Assembly (NCBI GenBank): GCA_027487485.1
Contig: JAIYDN010000091.1
Location: forward strand, 1 to 64,000
Source of the DNA: Planctomycetaceae bacterium
Lineage (GTDB): Bacteria; Planctomycetota; Planctomycetia; Pirellulales; Pirellulaceae
DNA: 64,000 bases
Direction: 5' to 3'
Positions 36,423-46,766 of this stretch are shown here, in pieces. Position numbers and translations under genes: made by a program. Below the pieces are notes generated by a model. It was not told where the DNA came from, searched no databases, and saw nothing but the letters and a program-made list of their open reading frames with translations. The first letter of the stretch is position 1. Each line of letters begins with the position of its first letter.

Positions 36423-37373
36423 ATGACATTCAAAAATGCTTTCCCCCTTGTGTCCTTGAATTGGATTTGGATCTGGATCTTTACGGTTGGTTCGCACACA
36501 GGACAAGCTACAGAACCGCAGCCGCAGGAGCCCAAGGATCCAGTCAAGTACGTCGCAGAAATTGAAGAATGGCGGACGGCAAATGAAGAGAAACTGCGAG
36601 CTCCTTTTGGTTGGCTAGCGTTAACAGGGCACTACTGGCTTCAAGAAGGCGAAAATTTAGTAGGCACATCCATTGATTGCTCCATCAAGCTCCCCGCAGA
36701 TTTGGACTGGGCCATTCAAGGTGTTGTGACAGTTAATAGCGGCAAGGTTGTTTTAAAAACGGAGGAAGCAGCCGGAATACGGGTCAATGAAAAGTGGATT
36801 GCAGAATGCCGACTGAATATCCAGCAAGACCAAGAAGAAGCAGACAGTTCTGATATCATTACGATTGGTGATCGATTGAAGCTGCAGTTGGTGCGACGGG
36901 CAGGTCGGCTTGCGATTCGAGTTCGCGATCGCGAAAGTTCCATTAGAAAGAATTTTGAAGGGAAACATTGGCACACGATCCGGCCTGAGCTTTGTGTTGA
37001 AGCGAGGTTTGAGCCCTATGATCCTGAAAAGAGGATTCGAATCATCAACATCCAAGGAGATTCTGTGGAAGCAGTGCTAGCAGGCAGGCTACGCTTCCAA
37101 CTTAACAATCAAGAATGGACGTTGGATGCCATCTCGGAAGGTGAAGACTCGCTCTTTGTTGTTTTTAAAGACCTTTCGAGTGGCAAGTCCACCTACGGCC
37201 CGGGAAGATTCCTGACGTTGGCTTCGCCGGTGAAAGGTCGAGTCACCATCGATTTCAATAAGGCCTACAATCCGCCGTGTGCCTTTTCACCTCACACTCT
37301 TTGCCCACTGCCACCAAGACAAAACCACTTGGACTTCGAAATCAACGCGGGCGAGATGATGGACAGTAAATAG
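36423..37373 (+). CDS. DUF1684 exported protein
   Basis: A 316-residue protein with an N-terminal hydrophobic segment (SLNWIWIWIFTVG) that acts as signal or anchor, then the DUF1684 core: APFGWLALTGHYWLQEGENLVG near residue 60, WHTIRPELCVEARFEPYDP, and DFNKAYNPPCAFSPHTLCPLPPRQNHLD near the end. This C-terminal block is the most conserved part of the family. The biochemical function is unknown. It lies just upstream of the secretin gene, with 158 bases between. Confidence 0.9.
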   Translation: MTFKNAFPLVSLNWIWIWIFTVGSHTGQATEPQPQEPKDPVKYVAEIEEWRTANEEKLRAPFGWLALTGHYWLQEGENLVGTSIDCSIKLPADLDWAIQGVVTVNSGKVVLKTEEAAGIRVNEKWIAECRLNIQQDQEEADSSDIITIGDRLKLQLVRRAGRLAIRVRDRESSIRKNFEGKHWHTIRPELCVEARFEPYDPEKRIRIINIQGDSVEAVLAGRLRFQLNNQEWTLDAISEGEDSLFVVFKDLSSGKSTYGPGRFLTLASPVKGRVTIDFNKAYNPPCAFSPHTLCPLPPRQNHLDFEINAGEMMDSK

Positions 37374-37531
37374 AATTCGCAGCGCGATTGCCATCTTGAA
37401 GCCCCGGTCGTTTTAGGCAAAACAGGCAGGCTGGGAAGTTAGAACGGATTGTACCAAAGTTGCTGGTGGTATCTTCAGGGATGGACGATACATCGACCAA
37501 TGGATTTTCAAGTTCGAAAATCGGCAACTCA

Positions 37532-39247
37532 ATGATTGAAAACAAGATTTGCATCCGAAAAATCGCCTCTACATCGTCTCTGCGGATGATTGTATGTCTG
37601 GCAATATGCTTGCTATTGGGCCATTTTGTTTGCGATCGCGTATCTGGGCAAGAAAGTCTTCCAGCTCGTCCATTCCAGGGCCCGCCTTCGTCAGTTCAGC
37701 TTGCCTACCCTAGTCCGTTGGATTCCTCCAACTTGCCTGACAATGTGGAAGTCGTGCCGATCGTCCCAATGGCACTTGTGGACGGGAATCGCGTCCAACT
37801 TCAAAGCAATGCAGATCAAGTGAATCTGGTGACTCGTGATGCCCCGCTATCGACGGTCCTTTCTATGATCGCTCAACAGCAAGGCTTGAACTTCGTTACT
37901 GGCGAGGAAGTCAATCAACGCGTTAACGTCACTCTCAACAATGTGAAACTCAACGATGCGTTAGATGCGATCCTTGCCGTTCATGGATACACCTGGGCAC
38001 GACACAATGACATCGTGACCATTTCAAGCATGAATAGTGATCGAAAGACTGCACCATCGGTACAAGGCCGAATGGTTCGCGTCTTTACGCTCAACTATGT
38101 TCTTGCAAGCGATGTCGAGAAAGTCGTCAAAGGTCTGATGTCTCCCTTAGGCCAGACATTTACCAATCAGACGAAAAAGATGGAACAACGCAATGCGCAT
38201 GAGCAATTGGTGGTCGAGGACATGCCACCGTACTTGGATAGAATCGCCGAGTATATTGCCCAAGTCGATACGGTGCCCCGGCAAGTGATCGTCGAGGCCA
38301 ACATCCTTCAGGTTGCGCTCAAAGACAACAACCGCCATGGCGTCAATTTCAATCACCTTGCACAAGTGAATCGCTCCAATGTCAGTATTGGAACGATGGG
38401 ATTGGCAAACGGTACAGCACCTACATCGATGATGCGAATCGAGGGGTCGGATCTGACAGGTCTGATCGATCTTCTCAAATCAACAAACGATACGAAAACA
38501 CTGGCATCACCCAAAGTCGCAGTGCTCAACGGGCAGGAGGCCAAGATATCGGTGGGTGGGGAATTGGGGTATCTGTTAACGACGGCCACCAATACCAGTA
38601 CCCTCCAAAGCGTTAGCTTCTTGCCATTCGGGGTAATCTTAGAAGTGGTTCCGATCATTTCGGATGATGGCCAAATTGTGATGACTGTATCCCCAGAAGT
38701 GTCGACCGCTAGAATCAATCCCACCTCCAAAGTGCCTGATAGCGAGGCAACGAAAGTAACCACCACCGTCATGCTCACCGATGGCCAAGCGATTGTCATT
38801 GGTGGTTTGATCAAAGAGACAGTAAACGACAGCCAGAACAAGGTACCGTTCTTAGGTGACTTATGGGTGGTCGGTCGGCTTTTCCAAAGTCGTGATCGGC
38901 TCGTGGAACGGAGCGAGATCATTATCACATTGCTTCCGCGAATTACCGGCCCTGGTGATTGCGGAACGTTTGTTGCCTCCGATGATGTGGTTCAAGCATC
39001 GGCGCCGTTAATGGACCGAAATCTTAACCCGTATGATCGTAGTGCATGGGAAGGGTCGCTTCCCGATGCTTCCAGAAAACCTCGTTTTTGGAATATCTTT
39101 AAAAAACAAAAGCAAGTCAAAGCCGCTCCTGCTCCGGTGGCGGAAATGCCTGTCACGGTGGAGACACAGCCCGTCAACTCGGCGGAAATTGGATTTGAAA
39201 CTCAGGCTTATCCATTCCCACAACCTGTTGAGAATCAGTATCCCTAG
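37532..39247 (+). CDS. Secretin (PilQ/GspD-type outer-membrane channel)
   Basis: A 571-residue secretin with a signal peptide (SLRMIVCLAICLLLGHFVC), an STN/secretin N0 domain (about 90-165, VNLVTRDAPLSTVLSMIAQQQGLNFVTGEEVNQRVNV), N1-type domains, and the conserved secretin pore (KTLASPKVAVLNGQEAKISVGGELGY ... VMLTDGQAIVIGGLIKE...VPFLGDL). It forms the outer-membrane gate for pili or T2SS. It is not near any other pilus gene; the pil locus 22 kb to the left lacks one. ATG 37532 gives the cleanest signal peptide; ATG 37481 and TTG 37460 are alternatives. Confidence 0.9.
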   Translation: MIENKICIRKIASTSSLRMIVCLAICLLLGHFVCDRVSGQESLPARPFQGPPSSVQLAYPSPLDSSNLPDNVEVVPIVPMALVDGNRVQLQSNADQVNLVTRDAPLSTVLSMIAQQQGLNFVTGEEVNQRVNVTLNNVKLNDALDAILAVHGYTWARHNDIVTISSMNSDRKTAPSVQGRMVRVFTLNYVLASDVEKVVKGLMSPLGQTFTNQTKKMEQRNAHEQLVVEDMPPYLDRIAEYIAQVDTVPRQVIVEANILQVALKDNNRHGVNFNHLAQVNRSNVSIGTMGLANGTAPTSMMRIEGSDLTGLIDLLKSTNDTKTLASPKVAVLNGQEAKISVGGELGYLLTTATNTSTLQSVSFLPFGVILEVVPIISDDGQIVMTVSPEVSTARINPTSKVPDSEATKVTTTVMLTDGQAIVIGGLIKETVNDSQNKVPFLGDLWVVGRLFQSRDRLVERSEIIITLLPRITGPGDCGTFVASDDVVQASAPLMDRNLNPYDRSAWEGSLPDASRKPRFWNIFKKQKQVKAAPAPVAEMPVTVETQPVNSAEIGFETQAYPFPQPVENQYP

Positions 39248-39251
39248 AAAA

Positions 39252-39354
39252 CAAAGGGGTCAGGCCTCTTTGATGCAATTAACGTGAGACTGCACTGGTG
39301 GCGTTGCGTCTTTAGATGCATTACTGGCCCCCCCGCTCGAAGCTAATTGCATCA
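39252..39354 (-). repeat. Inverted copy of the left-edge repeat with a nearby 11-base inverted repeat
   Basis: CAAAGGGGTCAGGCCTCTTTGA (39252-39273) is the reverse complement of the core repeat at 6-27 and 89-110. TGATGCAATTA (39271-39281) and TAATTGCATCA (39344-39354) are perfect 11-base arms, so the segment could be a small MITE-like element of about 100 bases. It lies between convergent genes. No transposase is present. Confidence 0.7.
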
Positions 39355-39434
39355 TCGAACTAAGTGATTCAAACCTAACACGCCATGCCGTAACTGCGTC
39401 CAAAGCGACTTGTTACGGCCTACAATCACAATAA

Positions 39435-40697
39435 TCACAAGCATGAGCCCTTGGATGAGGTCATGCGACGATCGATTAGTTCTTGTTGTTGGGAATTGCT
39501 TGCGAGCACGCGTGCATCGTGCCAATGCGCGATGGCCTCTGCATTCTTTCCCATGCGGCGATATGCATCTGCCATGGCGCAATCCCACCAGGGGCGCAAT
39601 TTAGATCTTACCACTGGGTTAATCGCTGTTAATGCGCTGAGCCCCACTTCTGGGCCGTCGCGATAGCCAAGCGAAATGGCTGCATTGAGTGATACCATCG
39701 GGCCAGGAAATTCACGATCGAGAATGCGATAGTACTCGACAATCTTTTCCCAGTTTGTCTCCTCAAAGGACAGAACACGACAGTGCTCCCACGCAATTGC
39801 AGACTCGACATGATACCGTGACAGGGCAGAACCCTGGGTAGCGATCATCATGCAGTCCATGGCTTCGCGAATAGCATGCCAATTCCATTTGCTGCGGTCT
39901 TGATCTTCGAGCAGGACGATCGCACCTTGCGTGTCCACTCGCGAATCAAACCGCGATGAATGCAGAAGCATCAGGGCGAGAAGTGCGGAAGAGGTTGCGT
40001 GTTCGAATTTGCAAAAGCGGATTAGCATGCGAGCTAATCGAATTGCTTCATCGCAAACGTCCCGTCTCAGGTTTTCGCGACCGCTGGAGGCTGCAAAGCC
40101 TTCGTTAAAAAGAAGGTAAATGGTCGAACGCACCGCATCGATACGATCTTCCATCATTTGCGAATCGAGAAGAGCGATGTCCTCTCCCAATTCTCGCAAT
40201 TTTTCTTTTGCTCGCGTGATTCGCTTTTCTGCATTCGCATTCGATATTAACAATGCGGAAGCTATCTCTGATGTTCCAAAACCTCCAATCGTCTTCAACG
40301 CAAAGGCAAGCCTTGATTCGACTGGAATCGAAGAGTGGCAGCACAGAAACAATAAACGTAGAGGTTCGTCCCCAACTTCATCGCTGCAATCTTGTTCAGG
40401 ATTTTGGTTGGAACTGAGATCGATCTTATCGGTAAGAGCCGCGTCTAATGGAGTTTCCCATTTCTGACGTCGCAACTGATCGACAAGAACATTCGAGGCT
40501 GTCCTAAAGAGCCATGCGTTTGGCTCTTTAGGGATACCGCTTTTGCTCCAATGGATAATCGCTTTGGACATGGCGGTTTGAGCGGAGTCTTCGATGATTT
40601 CAAGGTTCCGAACTCCGAACGAACGAGTCAACATGGCAACAAGTCTTCCGTACTGATGACGAAAGAAATGTTCAACAAGTTGACTTGGGTCGTTCAT
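39435..40697 (-). CDS. ECF42-type RNA polymerase sigma factor
   Basis: A 420-residue sigma factor, long for an ECF. The N-terminal half holds sigma-2 and sigma-4 (EDSAQTAMSKAIIHWSKSGIPKEPNAWLFRTASNVLVDQLRR... and LRLLFLCCHSSIPVESRLAFALKTIGGFGTSEIASALL). The C-terminal half is a TPR-like extension with VSLNAAISLGYRDGPEVGL, the ECF42 hallmark. ECF42 factors are controlled by their C-terminal region, not by an anti-sigma factor, and sit beside a DGPF/YCII gene, as here (63-base gap). Confidence 0.93.
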   Translation of the reverse strand: MNDPSQLVEHFFRHQYGRLVAMLTRSFGVRNLEIIEDSAQTAMSKAIIHWSKSGIPKEPNAWLFRTASNVLVDQLRRQKWETPLDAALTDKIDLSSNQNPEQDCSDEVGDEPLRLLFLCCHSSIPVESRLAFALKTIGGFGTSEIASALLISNANAEKRITRAKEKLRELGEDIALLDSQMMEDRIDAVRSTIYLLFNEGFAASSGRENLRRDVCDEAIRLARMLIRFCKFEHATSSALLALMLLHSSRFDSRVDTQGAIVLLEDQDRSKWNWHAIREAMDCMMIATQGSALSRYHVESAIAWEHCRVLSFEETNWEKIVEYYRILDREFPGPMVSLNAAISLGYRDGPEVGLSALTAINPVVRSKLRPWWDCAMADAYRRMGKNAEAIAHWHDARVLASNSQQQELIDRRMTSSKGSCL

Positions 40698-40760
40698 GTC
40701 TAACCATGCTCAATGATCGCCAGGTGATGCCTGGTGTCGCTTGGGATTATTCCACGAGGG

Positions 40761-41099
40761 TCAATTGTACCCTGCAAATTCCCTGATCTCGATCATCCCG
40801 CCCACTTTGCAGATGGGGCACTCTTTGGCGATGGCAACCGCTTCTTCATAGTGCTCCGCTTGGACGACTGAATATCCGCCAAGCATTTCTTTTGCCTCGA
40901 CATAGGGTCCGTTGGAGACTTCCCCGCCAGCCTTGAGCACTCGGCCGGTTGGCAAAAGAGCATCACCGCCATCCACAATCTTTCCGCCAAACTTTTGAAA
41001 CCATTCGCCCCACATCGCCAAAAATCCTTGCATTTCCTCTGGGGAAGGTTGCGATTTCGGCTCGACCTCGTCTCGATAAACAAGCAAAAACTTAGCCAT
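40761..41099 (-). CDS. YCII/DGPF-domain protein
   Basis: A 112-residue YCII-related protein of the DGPF type: MAKFLLVYRDE, EVSNGPYVEAKEMLGGYSVVQAEHYEEAVAIAKECPIC, GGMIEIREF. It lies directly upstream of the ECF42 gene in the same direction, the standard partnership, and probably is a target or co-regulator of that sigma factor. The family is dimeric, with an unknown ligand. Confidence 0.93.
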   Translation of the reverse strand: MAKFLLVYRDEVEPKSQPSPEEMQGFLAMWGEWFQKFGGKIVDGGDALLPTGRVLKAGGEVSNGPYVEAKEMLGGYSVVQAEHYEEAVAIAKECPICKVGGMIEIREFAGYN

Positions 41100-41221
41100 T
41101 TTCCATTTGTCCTTTTGAAGTATTCAAGAGTATGGGGAGCCCATCGCTCCGCCTGAACTATGCAATGACGAACCAGACCGGGCTTTCCGGACAGTCTTCG
41201 CAAATAAATTTTGAAATTCGG

Positions 41222-43105
41222 TTACCAGCCAATGCCGTAGTCTTCGCCATGGTTGCTGGAGCCACCCCAGAAAGTTCCATGCTGTCGGTCGAACCATATA
41301 GCATTGATGGGGCCAGACGTTCGTTCTTGGGAGGTAATCTTGTAGCCCATTCGGCCAAGTTCTTTGCGGTTCCAGGGAGGCATTAATTCGTTGAGCACCA
41401 ACCCGCCCGGGTTCTTTTCGTGATTTCCAAAACTGGAATGCATTTGTGTGGTTTTGAAACTGGGTGCTTCGCATGCCTCTTGAACGGTCATGTCGAACTC
41501 GACCATGTTCAGAAAGAATTGAAGCAGCAATTGGTCTTGTTCATCGCCAGCCTGCTTCGCAAAGGCGAGGAAAGGCTTGCCGTCTTTCAAAGCCAAGCTT
41601 GGGGTCAGTGTCACTCGTGGCCGCTTACCTGGTTCGACAACGTTGAATGGGTTTTCCTTAGGGTCCAACACAAACGACTGCATCCGCTGACTCAGCCCAA
41701 CCCCAGTGGTGCCGGCAATGCATGCAGGCACCCAACCGCCGCTGGGGGTAATACTGACGACCCATCCTTCTTCATCTGCCGCTTCCACCGAAGTAGTACC
41801 AGCTTGAAACTGTTCCTCAAAACGACGTTCTGCAGCAAGATCACCAAAATGATGTCGCCCGCGGTGGGAGGACTCGCTCCATTGATTGATCTTGTCCATA
41901 TAGGGATTGGTTTTCCCTTCGAATGGATAAGGATCCCCAGGTCCAATCTTGGGATCGTTGCGTGCCGGATCGATCATACCACTTCTGGCTTTTGCATACT
42001 CTTTGGAGAGCAATCCTTGCATCGGTTCATCCGGTGCAAAAGCGGGATCACCATAGTAAAAATCGCGATCGGCGAATGCTAAATTCATCGCTTGGTAAAC
42101 GGTGTGGATATACTGCGTCGAGTTGTATCCCATCTTCTTGAGATCGAAGTTCTCAAGAATATTCAGCGTTTGCAGCATCGCTGGCCCTTGAGTCCATTGT
42201 TGCAATTTGTAGACTTCGATTCCCTTGTAGGTAGTCACCAGGGGTTCTTCGATCTTGACTTGCCATGTCGCTAGATCTTGTTCGGTGATCAGGCCACCTT
42301 GTTCTTGACAGCTTCTTGCTATCTCTGCAGCGATATCGCCTTTGTAGAATCGATCGTAGGCTGCGTAGATGGCTTCCTTGCGTGACTTGCCCGATTCGAG
42401 AGCCTGCTTTTCTGTCTCGCAGAGCTTCCGCAGAGTTTGAAGCAAATCTGCTTGAACGAAAATCTCGCCAGCTTGAGGTGCTTCTCGTTTTTCGCCGAGG
42501 TGCGGTAGGAAGACTCGCTTCGAATAAGGCCATTGTTTGATCTGAGCTTTCCCGCGTTCAATGGAGTTGGCGGTTTGAGCTTCGATGGGGTAGCCTTCCG
42601 CCATTTGCATTGCAGGTTGGAGCACTTCTGCCAGGCTTAGCTTTCCGTATTCGGCAAGCATCACCATCAGTCCGCCAGGCGTCCCAGGAGTGACCGCAGC
42701 CAACGGTCCATACTCGGGCGGGTACTTCATGTCTTTGCTTATGAAGAATTCTGCCGTCGCGCCCGTTGGAGCGACACCTAAGGCATTGATGGCAATCACT
42801 TGTTTGGTTTTTGGATTGTAAATCAACGCTTGCGTTTCCCCGCCCCAGCTGAGCACGTCCCACATGGTGCACGTCGCCGCGAGCATGGCGCAAGAAGCGT
42901 CTACCGCATTGCCACCTTTGTGAAAGGTCATGGCGCCGGCAGTTGCTGCTAGCGGTTTGCCTGTAATGGCCATCCAGTGCTTACCATGCAACGGCGGCTT
43001 CTGAGTTACCACCGGGAGGTTATTAAACTCCTGAGCCCAAGCGGCTCGCGAATTCGCAACCTGCAATAAAATCATCGTGCACAAAATACAAATCGGTTTT
43101 GTCAT
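41222..43105 (-). CDS. Gamma-glutamyltransferase-family Ntn hydrolase
   Basis: A 627-residue exported (MTKPICILCTMILLQVANSRA) member of the GGT/cephalosporin-acylase Ntn-hydrolase family. Seen: GGNAVDASCAMLAATC early, DLATWQVKIEEPL, AMNLAFADRDFYYGDPAF, and the expected autocleavage site in AGTTSVEAADEEGWVVS, where the second Thr should be the nucleophile. The usual His after it is Ser, and the PLSSMSP and GSPGG elements read VTLTPSL and AKQAGDEQ. So specificity probably differs from glutathione. The ATG at 43105 is preferred to an upstream TTG. Confidence 0.87.
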   Translation of the reverse strand: MTKPICILCTMILLQVANSRAAWAQEFNNLPVVTQKPPLHGKHWMAITGKPLAATAGAMTFHKGGNAVDASCAMLAATCTMWDVLSWGGETQALIYNPKTKQVIAINALGVAPTGATAEFFISKDMKYPPEYGPLAAVTPGTPGGLMVMLAEYGKLSLAEVLQPAMQMAEGYPIEAQTANSIERGKAQIKQWPYSKRVFLPHLGEKREAPQAGEIFVQADLLQTLRKLCETEKQALESGKSRKEAIYAAYDRFYKGDIAAEIARSCQEQGGLITEQDLATWQVKIEEPLVTTYKGIEVYKLQQWTQGPAMLQTLNILENFDLKKMGYNSTQYIHTVYQAMNLAFADRDFYYGDPAFAPDEPMQGLLSKEYAKARSGMIDPARNDPKIGPGDPYPFEGKTNPYMDKINQWSESSHRGRHHFGDLAAERRFEEQFQAGTTSVEAADEEGWVVSITPSGGWVPACIAGTTGVGLSQRMQSFVLDPKENPFNVVEPGKRPRVTLTPSLALKDGKPFLAFAKQAGDEQDQLLLQFFLNMVEFDMTVQEACEAPSFKTTQMHSSFGNHEKNPGGLVLNELMPPWNRKELGRMGYKITSQERTSGPINAIWFDRQHGTFWGGSSNHGEDYGIGW

Positions 43106-43402
43106 AACGTCGGTTTTGCGTCGGGGTAGTTCGGATCGAGTTTGCGAATAAGAGCAAGCGGTCTCTGCCGTTGACCAGGCAACAACGGATCCCAAGCCTT
43201 GCGGGTTTACCGAGTATGACGCAGCTGCCCCGCTTTATGCAAGCGAACCCTGGAAATATCTGTCGTGACAGCCATTGAAAATTCCGCCAAAAGATAGATG
43301 CGGTGCGGCATGTCCTGCATTTGAGACCGTGCAAGAGTATGATAGTTGTTTCCTGCCATACTCTGCCGTCATCCTCCCACCCCTTTTTGTCGCGGTCACA
43401 CT
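43106..43402. promoter_or_regulatory. Divergent promoter region of the GGT-family and PSD1 genes
   Basis: This 297-base gap has no supportable gene. TATGAT (43338-43343) is a -10-like site for the PSD1 gene with a weak -35. The perfect arms AGAGTATG (43334-43341) and CATACTCT (43357-43364) overlap it, so a repressor operator or leader hairpin is possible. Confidence 0.4.
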
Positions 43403-46400
43403 ATGACTACCCAGCGAGAGCCTTCCCTACGCGAGCCTTCTAAGAACTCTATGGAAATTCATGGGAACACGAATTTTCGCATCGCCGAACGGGCAACCGT
43501 GGCATGGCTCTTTTTTGCCTTCACCTTGGTTTTCTTGCAAGGCACCAACACAGGTCTGGCGGCGGATAACGATCCGATTCAGTTCAACCGCGACGTAAGG
43601 CCCATTTTGTCCGACGCTTGTTTTCAATGCCATGGTCCCGACGAAGGTCAGCGGCATGGTGGCCTGCGTCTCGACTTGGCTGGCGCTGCTCTCCAGGGAG
43701 GTGATTCGGGGCCCTCGATTGTTCCCGGAAACGCGGAAGCAAGCGAGTTATGGAAGCGGATTACATCCACCGATCCTGCGATTCAAATGCCACCCCCATC
43801 GTCCATCAAATCATTGACCCAGGTTCAGGTTGGAACTTTAAAGAACTGGATTCAAGAAGGGGCTGAATACGAAGGCCATTGGGCATTCAAGAAGGTGCAA
43901 CGCCCCGAGGTTCCGGTGATAGAAAATCAAAAAGTTGAACCGAACCATGCCGGTCACCAAGGGTCGAATCAGGTGCACCCCATCGATGCCTTTGTTCGCT
44001 CCCGATTGGTTGCGATGGGTATGGCATGGTCGCCCGAGGCGTCTCGTGAAACGTTAATCCGTCGAGTTACGTTGGATTTGATTGGGTTGCCGCCAGAGCC
44101 TCAGGATATCGCTGCGTTTCTCGCGGACGAATCGGCCAATGCCTATGAAAAGGTAGTGGATCGGTTGCTTGCATCGCCACATTATGGGGAACGCATGGCC
44201 CAGCAATGGCTTGACTTTGCAAGATACGCTGACAGCAATGGATTTCAAGTGGATTCGTCACGCGAGATGTGGGGCTGGCGCGACTGGGTGATCGAAGCTT
44301 TCAATCGAAATCTTCCTTTCGATCAGTTCACCATCGAACAAATCGCTGGCGACATGCTGCCCAACGCATCTCAGGATCAAATCGTGGCGACTGGGTTCAA
44401 TCGAAACACACGATTGAATGGCGAAGGTGGTCGTATTACCGAAGAATGGTTTACAGAGACAGTGATTGATCGCGTCGAGACGGTGGGGCTCACTTGGATG
44501 GCGATGACATTCAATTGCTGTCGATGTCACGATCACAAGTTTGATCCCATCACTCAACAAGAATTTTATCAACTGTTTGCTATCTTCAATTCGGTTGAAG
44601 AAAGTGGCGTGCTCGATAGCGAGGGGGGCAGCGAAGGCAGGGGCAACAGTGCGCCTGTTCTGCCGATTCCCAATGAGGAACAACAGAAGCAATGGAATGC
44701 GTTGAAGCTGGCGATCTCTCAAGCTCAAAAGCAGGTCGAGGAGGTTGGTAAAACAGCTGCCAACCGTCAGGAATCGTGGGAGCCCAACTTTGCTTCTCAA
44801 ATCGCATCGATGTCCAAGCCATGGTCTTTGCTGGAAGCGACCTCCGTTCGAAGCGATGGGGGTACAACATTTACCAAGCAAGCAGATTCCACTTGGCTGG
44901 CAAGCGGTGCCAATCCTGCTTTCGACACCTATACGATCGAGGCTCCGTTGGCAGCGGGGCAGTTCACAGGAATCTTGCTGGAAGCGTTCCCCGATCCGTC
45001 GTTACCTAATCAGAGTCTTGGACGATACCCCAATGGAAACTTTGTACTCAGTGGCATAGAAGCGACGATCTCCAGCCCTTCCTTGGCTGAACCGACTGTT
45101 GCGAACTTTGGGCGCGCTGCCGCAGATTACGAACAGCCCGGTTGGCCGGTTGCTGCCGTTTTGGCCTCACAAGCAGATCGCAAGGGAAAGAACCGCACGG
45201 GGTGGGCGGTCGATGGTCCTACCAAACGCGAACCTAGGCAAGCAATTTTTGCATGCAGTTCTCCAATCCAAGTGCCTGAAAATAGCCAGATCACGATCAC
45301 ATTGCGTCATGACGCAATCGATCGGCACAGCATTGGCCGTTTTCGGTTATCGGCTTCATCCGCCCCAACGGCGTCGCTTCAATTAGACGGTGTCAAGATA
45401 CCTGAGCCTGTGCGATTGGCTCTTTCCGTCGAAAGAGCGAAACGGACTCCTGAACAAGTCGATGCACTGGCGTCGTACTTCCGCGAAAATGGCGATACTG
45501 CATTGCTACAAGCTCGACAGGAAGTGGTGAAGGCCCAGGCGGCAGACCGCGAGTTTGCGAAGCAGGTTCCCATCGTCATGGTCATGAAGGAGCGAGCCGC
45601 ACCGCGCGAGGCCTTTATTCTGAACCGAGGAGAATACGATCGGCCTGGGGCACGTGTCGAACGAGGTCTTCCAGCTGTCTTTCCGCCATTGCCTGAAGGG
45701 ACGTCGATGGACCGATTGGGGCTTGCGAAATGGCTTGTATCGCGTGACCATCCGCTGACATCTCGCGTTTGGGTTAATCGCATGTGGGAGCATTTTTTCG
45801 GTGTGGGTTTGGTGAAAACAACGGAGAATCTTGGATCGCAATCGGAATGGCCAAGCCACCCCGAATTGCTGGATTGGCTTGCGTCAGAGTGGATGGAGCC
45901 AACCTATTCCCACGATGGCAGTCCCGCTAAGACCATCCCTTGGGATATGAAAGCGTTGCAAAAGATGATCGTGATGAGTGCAACTTATCGGCAATCTGCA
46001 AAAGTCACATCGTCGAGCGATCCCGAGAATCGGCTGCTGTCACGTGGCCCGCGTTTCCGGCTTTCCGCAGAGGCCGCTCGGGATCAAGCTCTGGCCGTGA
46101 GCGGTTTGTTGTCGACGAAAATCGGTGGGCCTAGCGTTCGCCCTTATATGCCTGAAGGGGTGTGGGACGAAACCAGCCGTTACGGTGACTTGCGTGGATA
46201 TAAGAACGACACGGATGACAGGTTGTATCGTCGAACGCTTTATACCTTCTGGAAGCGGACTGCGGCTCCACCGTCCATGATGCTGTTTGACGCTCCCAGT
46301 CGCGAAGTATGCACCGTGAAGCGATCGCGAACGAACACGCCATTGCAGGCGCTCATTCTGTTGAATGAAGTCACGTATGTAGAAGCAGCCCGAAAGCTCG

Positions 46401-46684
46401 CGGAGCGCATGATTCAGCAAGGTGGTTCGGATCTGCAGACTCGAATAGCCTATGGTTTCCTGCTGGTAACCGCTCGGCAGCCAACGCAGGAAGAACTTCA
46501 GCTATTGCTGGCTGGCTTTCAAGAGGACGCGAATCGATTTTTCAGCGATCCTAAAGCAGCCAGTCATCTGATTGAGTTCGGAGAATCGGCTGCCGATTCC
46601 AGCATCGAACCGATTGAGCTGGCTGCGTACACGATGACTGCCAATGTGTTGCTCAATTTGGATGAGGCGATCACTCGCGAGTGA
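43403..46684 (+). CDS. Planctomycete cytochrome c - DUF1549 - DUF1553 (PSD1) protein
   Basis: A 1093-residue exported protein. A signal peptide lies near residues 30-53, then a PSC1/cytochrome c-like domain with one heme site CFQCH (C73, C76, H77). PSCyt2 (DUF1549) follows with the second site [11 protein letters not shown], then a middle beta domain, and PSD1 (DUF1553) fills the C-terminal third ([32 protein letters not shown]...[31 protein letters not shown]). Such proteins are planctomycete hallmarks and their reaction is unknown. ATG 43451 is an alternative start. The DUF1501 gene follows, as is usual. Confidence 0.93.
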   Translation: MTTQREPSLREPSKNSMEIHGNTNFRIAERATVAWLFFAFTLVFLQGTNTGLAADNDPIQFNRDVRPILSDACFQCHGPDEGQRHGGLRLDLAGAALQGGDSGPSIVPGNAEASELWKRITSTDPAIQMPPPSSIKSLTQVQVGTLKNWIQEGAEYEGHWAFKKVQRPEVPVIENQKVEPNHAGHQGSNQVHPIDAFVRSRLVAMGMAWSPEASRETLIRRVTLDLIGLPPEPQDIAAFLADESANAYEKVVDRLLASPHYGERMAQQWLDFARYADSNGFQVDSSREMWGWRDWVIEAFNRNLPFDQFTIEQIAGDMLPNASQDQIVATGFNRNTRLNGEGGRITEEWFTETVIDRVETVGLTWMAMTFNCCRCHDHKFDPITQQEFYQLFAIFNSVEESGVLDSEGGSEGRGNSAPVLPIPNEEQQKQWNALKLAISQAQKQVEEVGKTAANRQESWEPNFASQIASMSKPWSLLEATSVRSDGGTTFTKQADSTWLASGANPAFDTYTIEAPLAAGQFTGILLEAFPDPSLPNQSLGRYPNGNFVLSGIEATISSPSLAEPTVANFGRAAADYEQPGWPVAAVLASQADRKGKNRTGWAVDGPTKREPRQAIFACSSPIQVPENSQITITLRHDAIDRHSIGRFRLSASSAPTASLQLDGVKIPEPVRLALSVERAKRTPEQVDALASYFRENGDTALLQARQEVVKAQAADREFAKQVPIVMVMKERAAPREAFILNRGEYDRPGARVERGLPAVFPPLPEGTSMDRLGLAKWLVSRDHPLTSRVWVNRMWEHFFGVGLVKTTENLGSQSEWPSHPELLDWLASEWMEPTYSHDGSPAKTIPWDMKALQKMIVMSATYRQSAKVTSSSDPENRLLSRGPRFRLSAEAARDQALAVSGLLSTKIGGPSVRPYMPEGVWDETSRYGDLRGYKNDTDDRLYRRTLYTFWKRTAAPPSMMLFDAPSREVCTVKRSRTNTPLQALILLNEVTYVEAARKLAERMIQQGGSDLQTRIAYGFLLVTARQPTQEELQLLLAGFQEDANRFFSDPKAASHLIEFGESAADSSIEPIELAAYTMTANVLLNLDEAITRE

Positions 46685-46766
46685 TTTGCTTCTGCTTTAC
46701 CTAGAATGCCTTGTACTTCAAACCGACCATCTAAAATCATCCAATCCAGATCGTCAGGAACACATC

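Noticed and set aside
44258-44881. Long antisense open frame opposite the first PSD1 gene
   Set aside because: It is a shadow of a strongly supported coding frame and shows no domain, signal or ribosome site.
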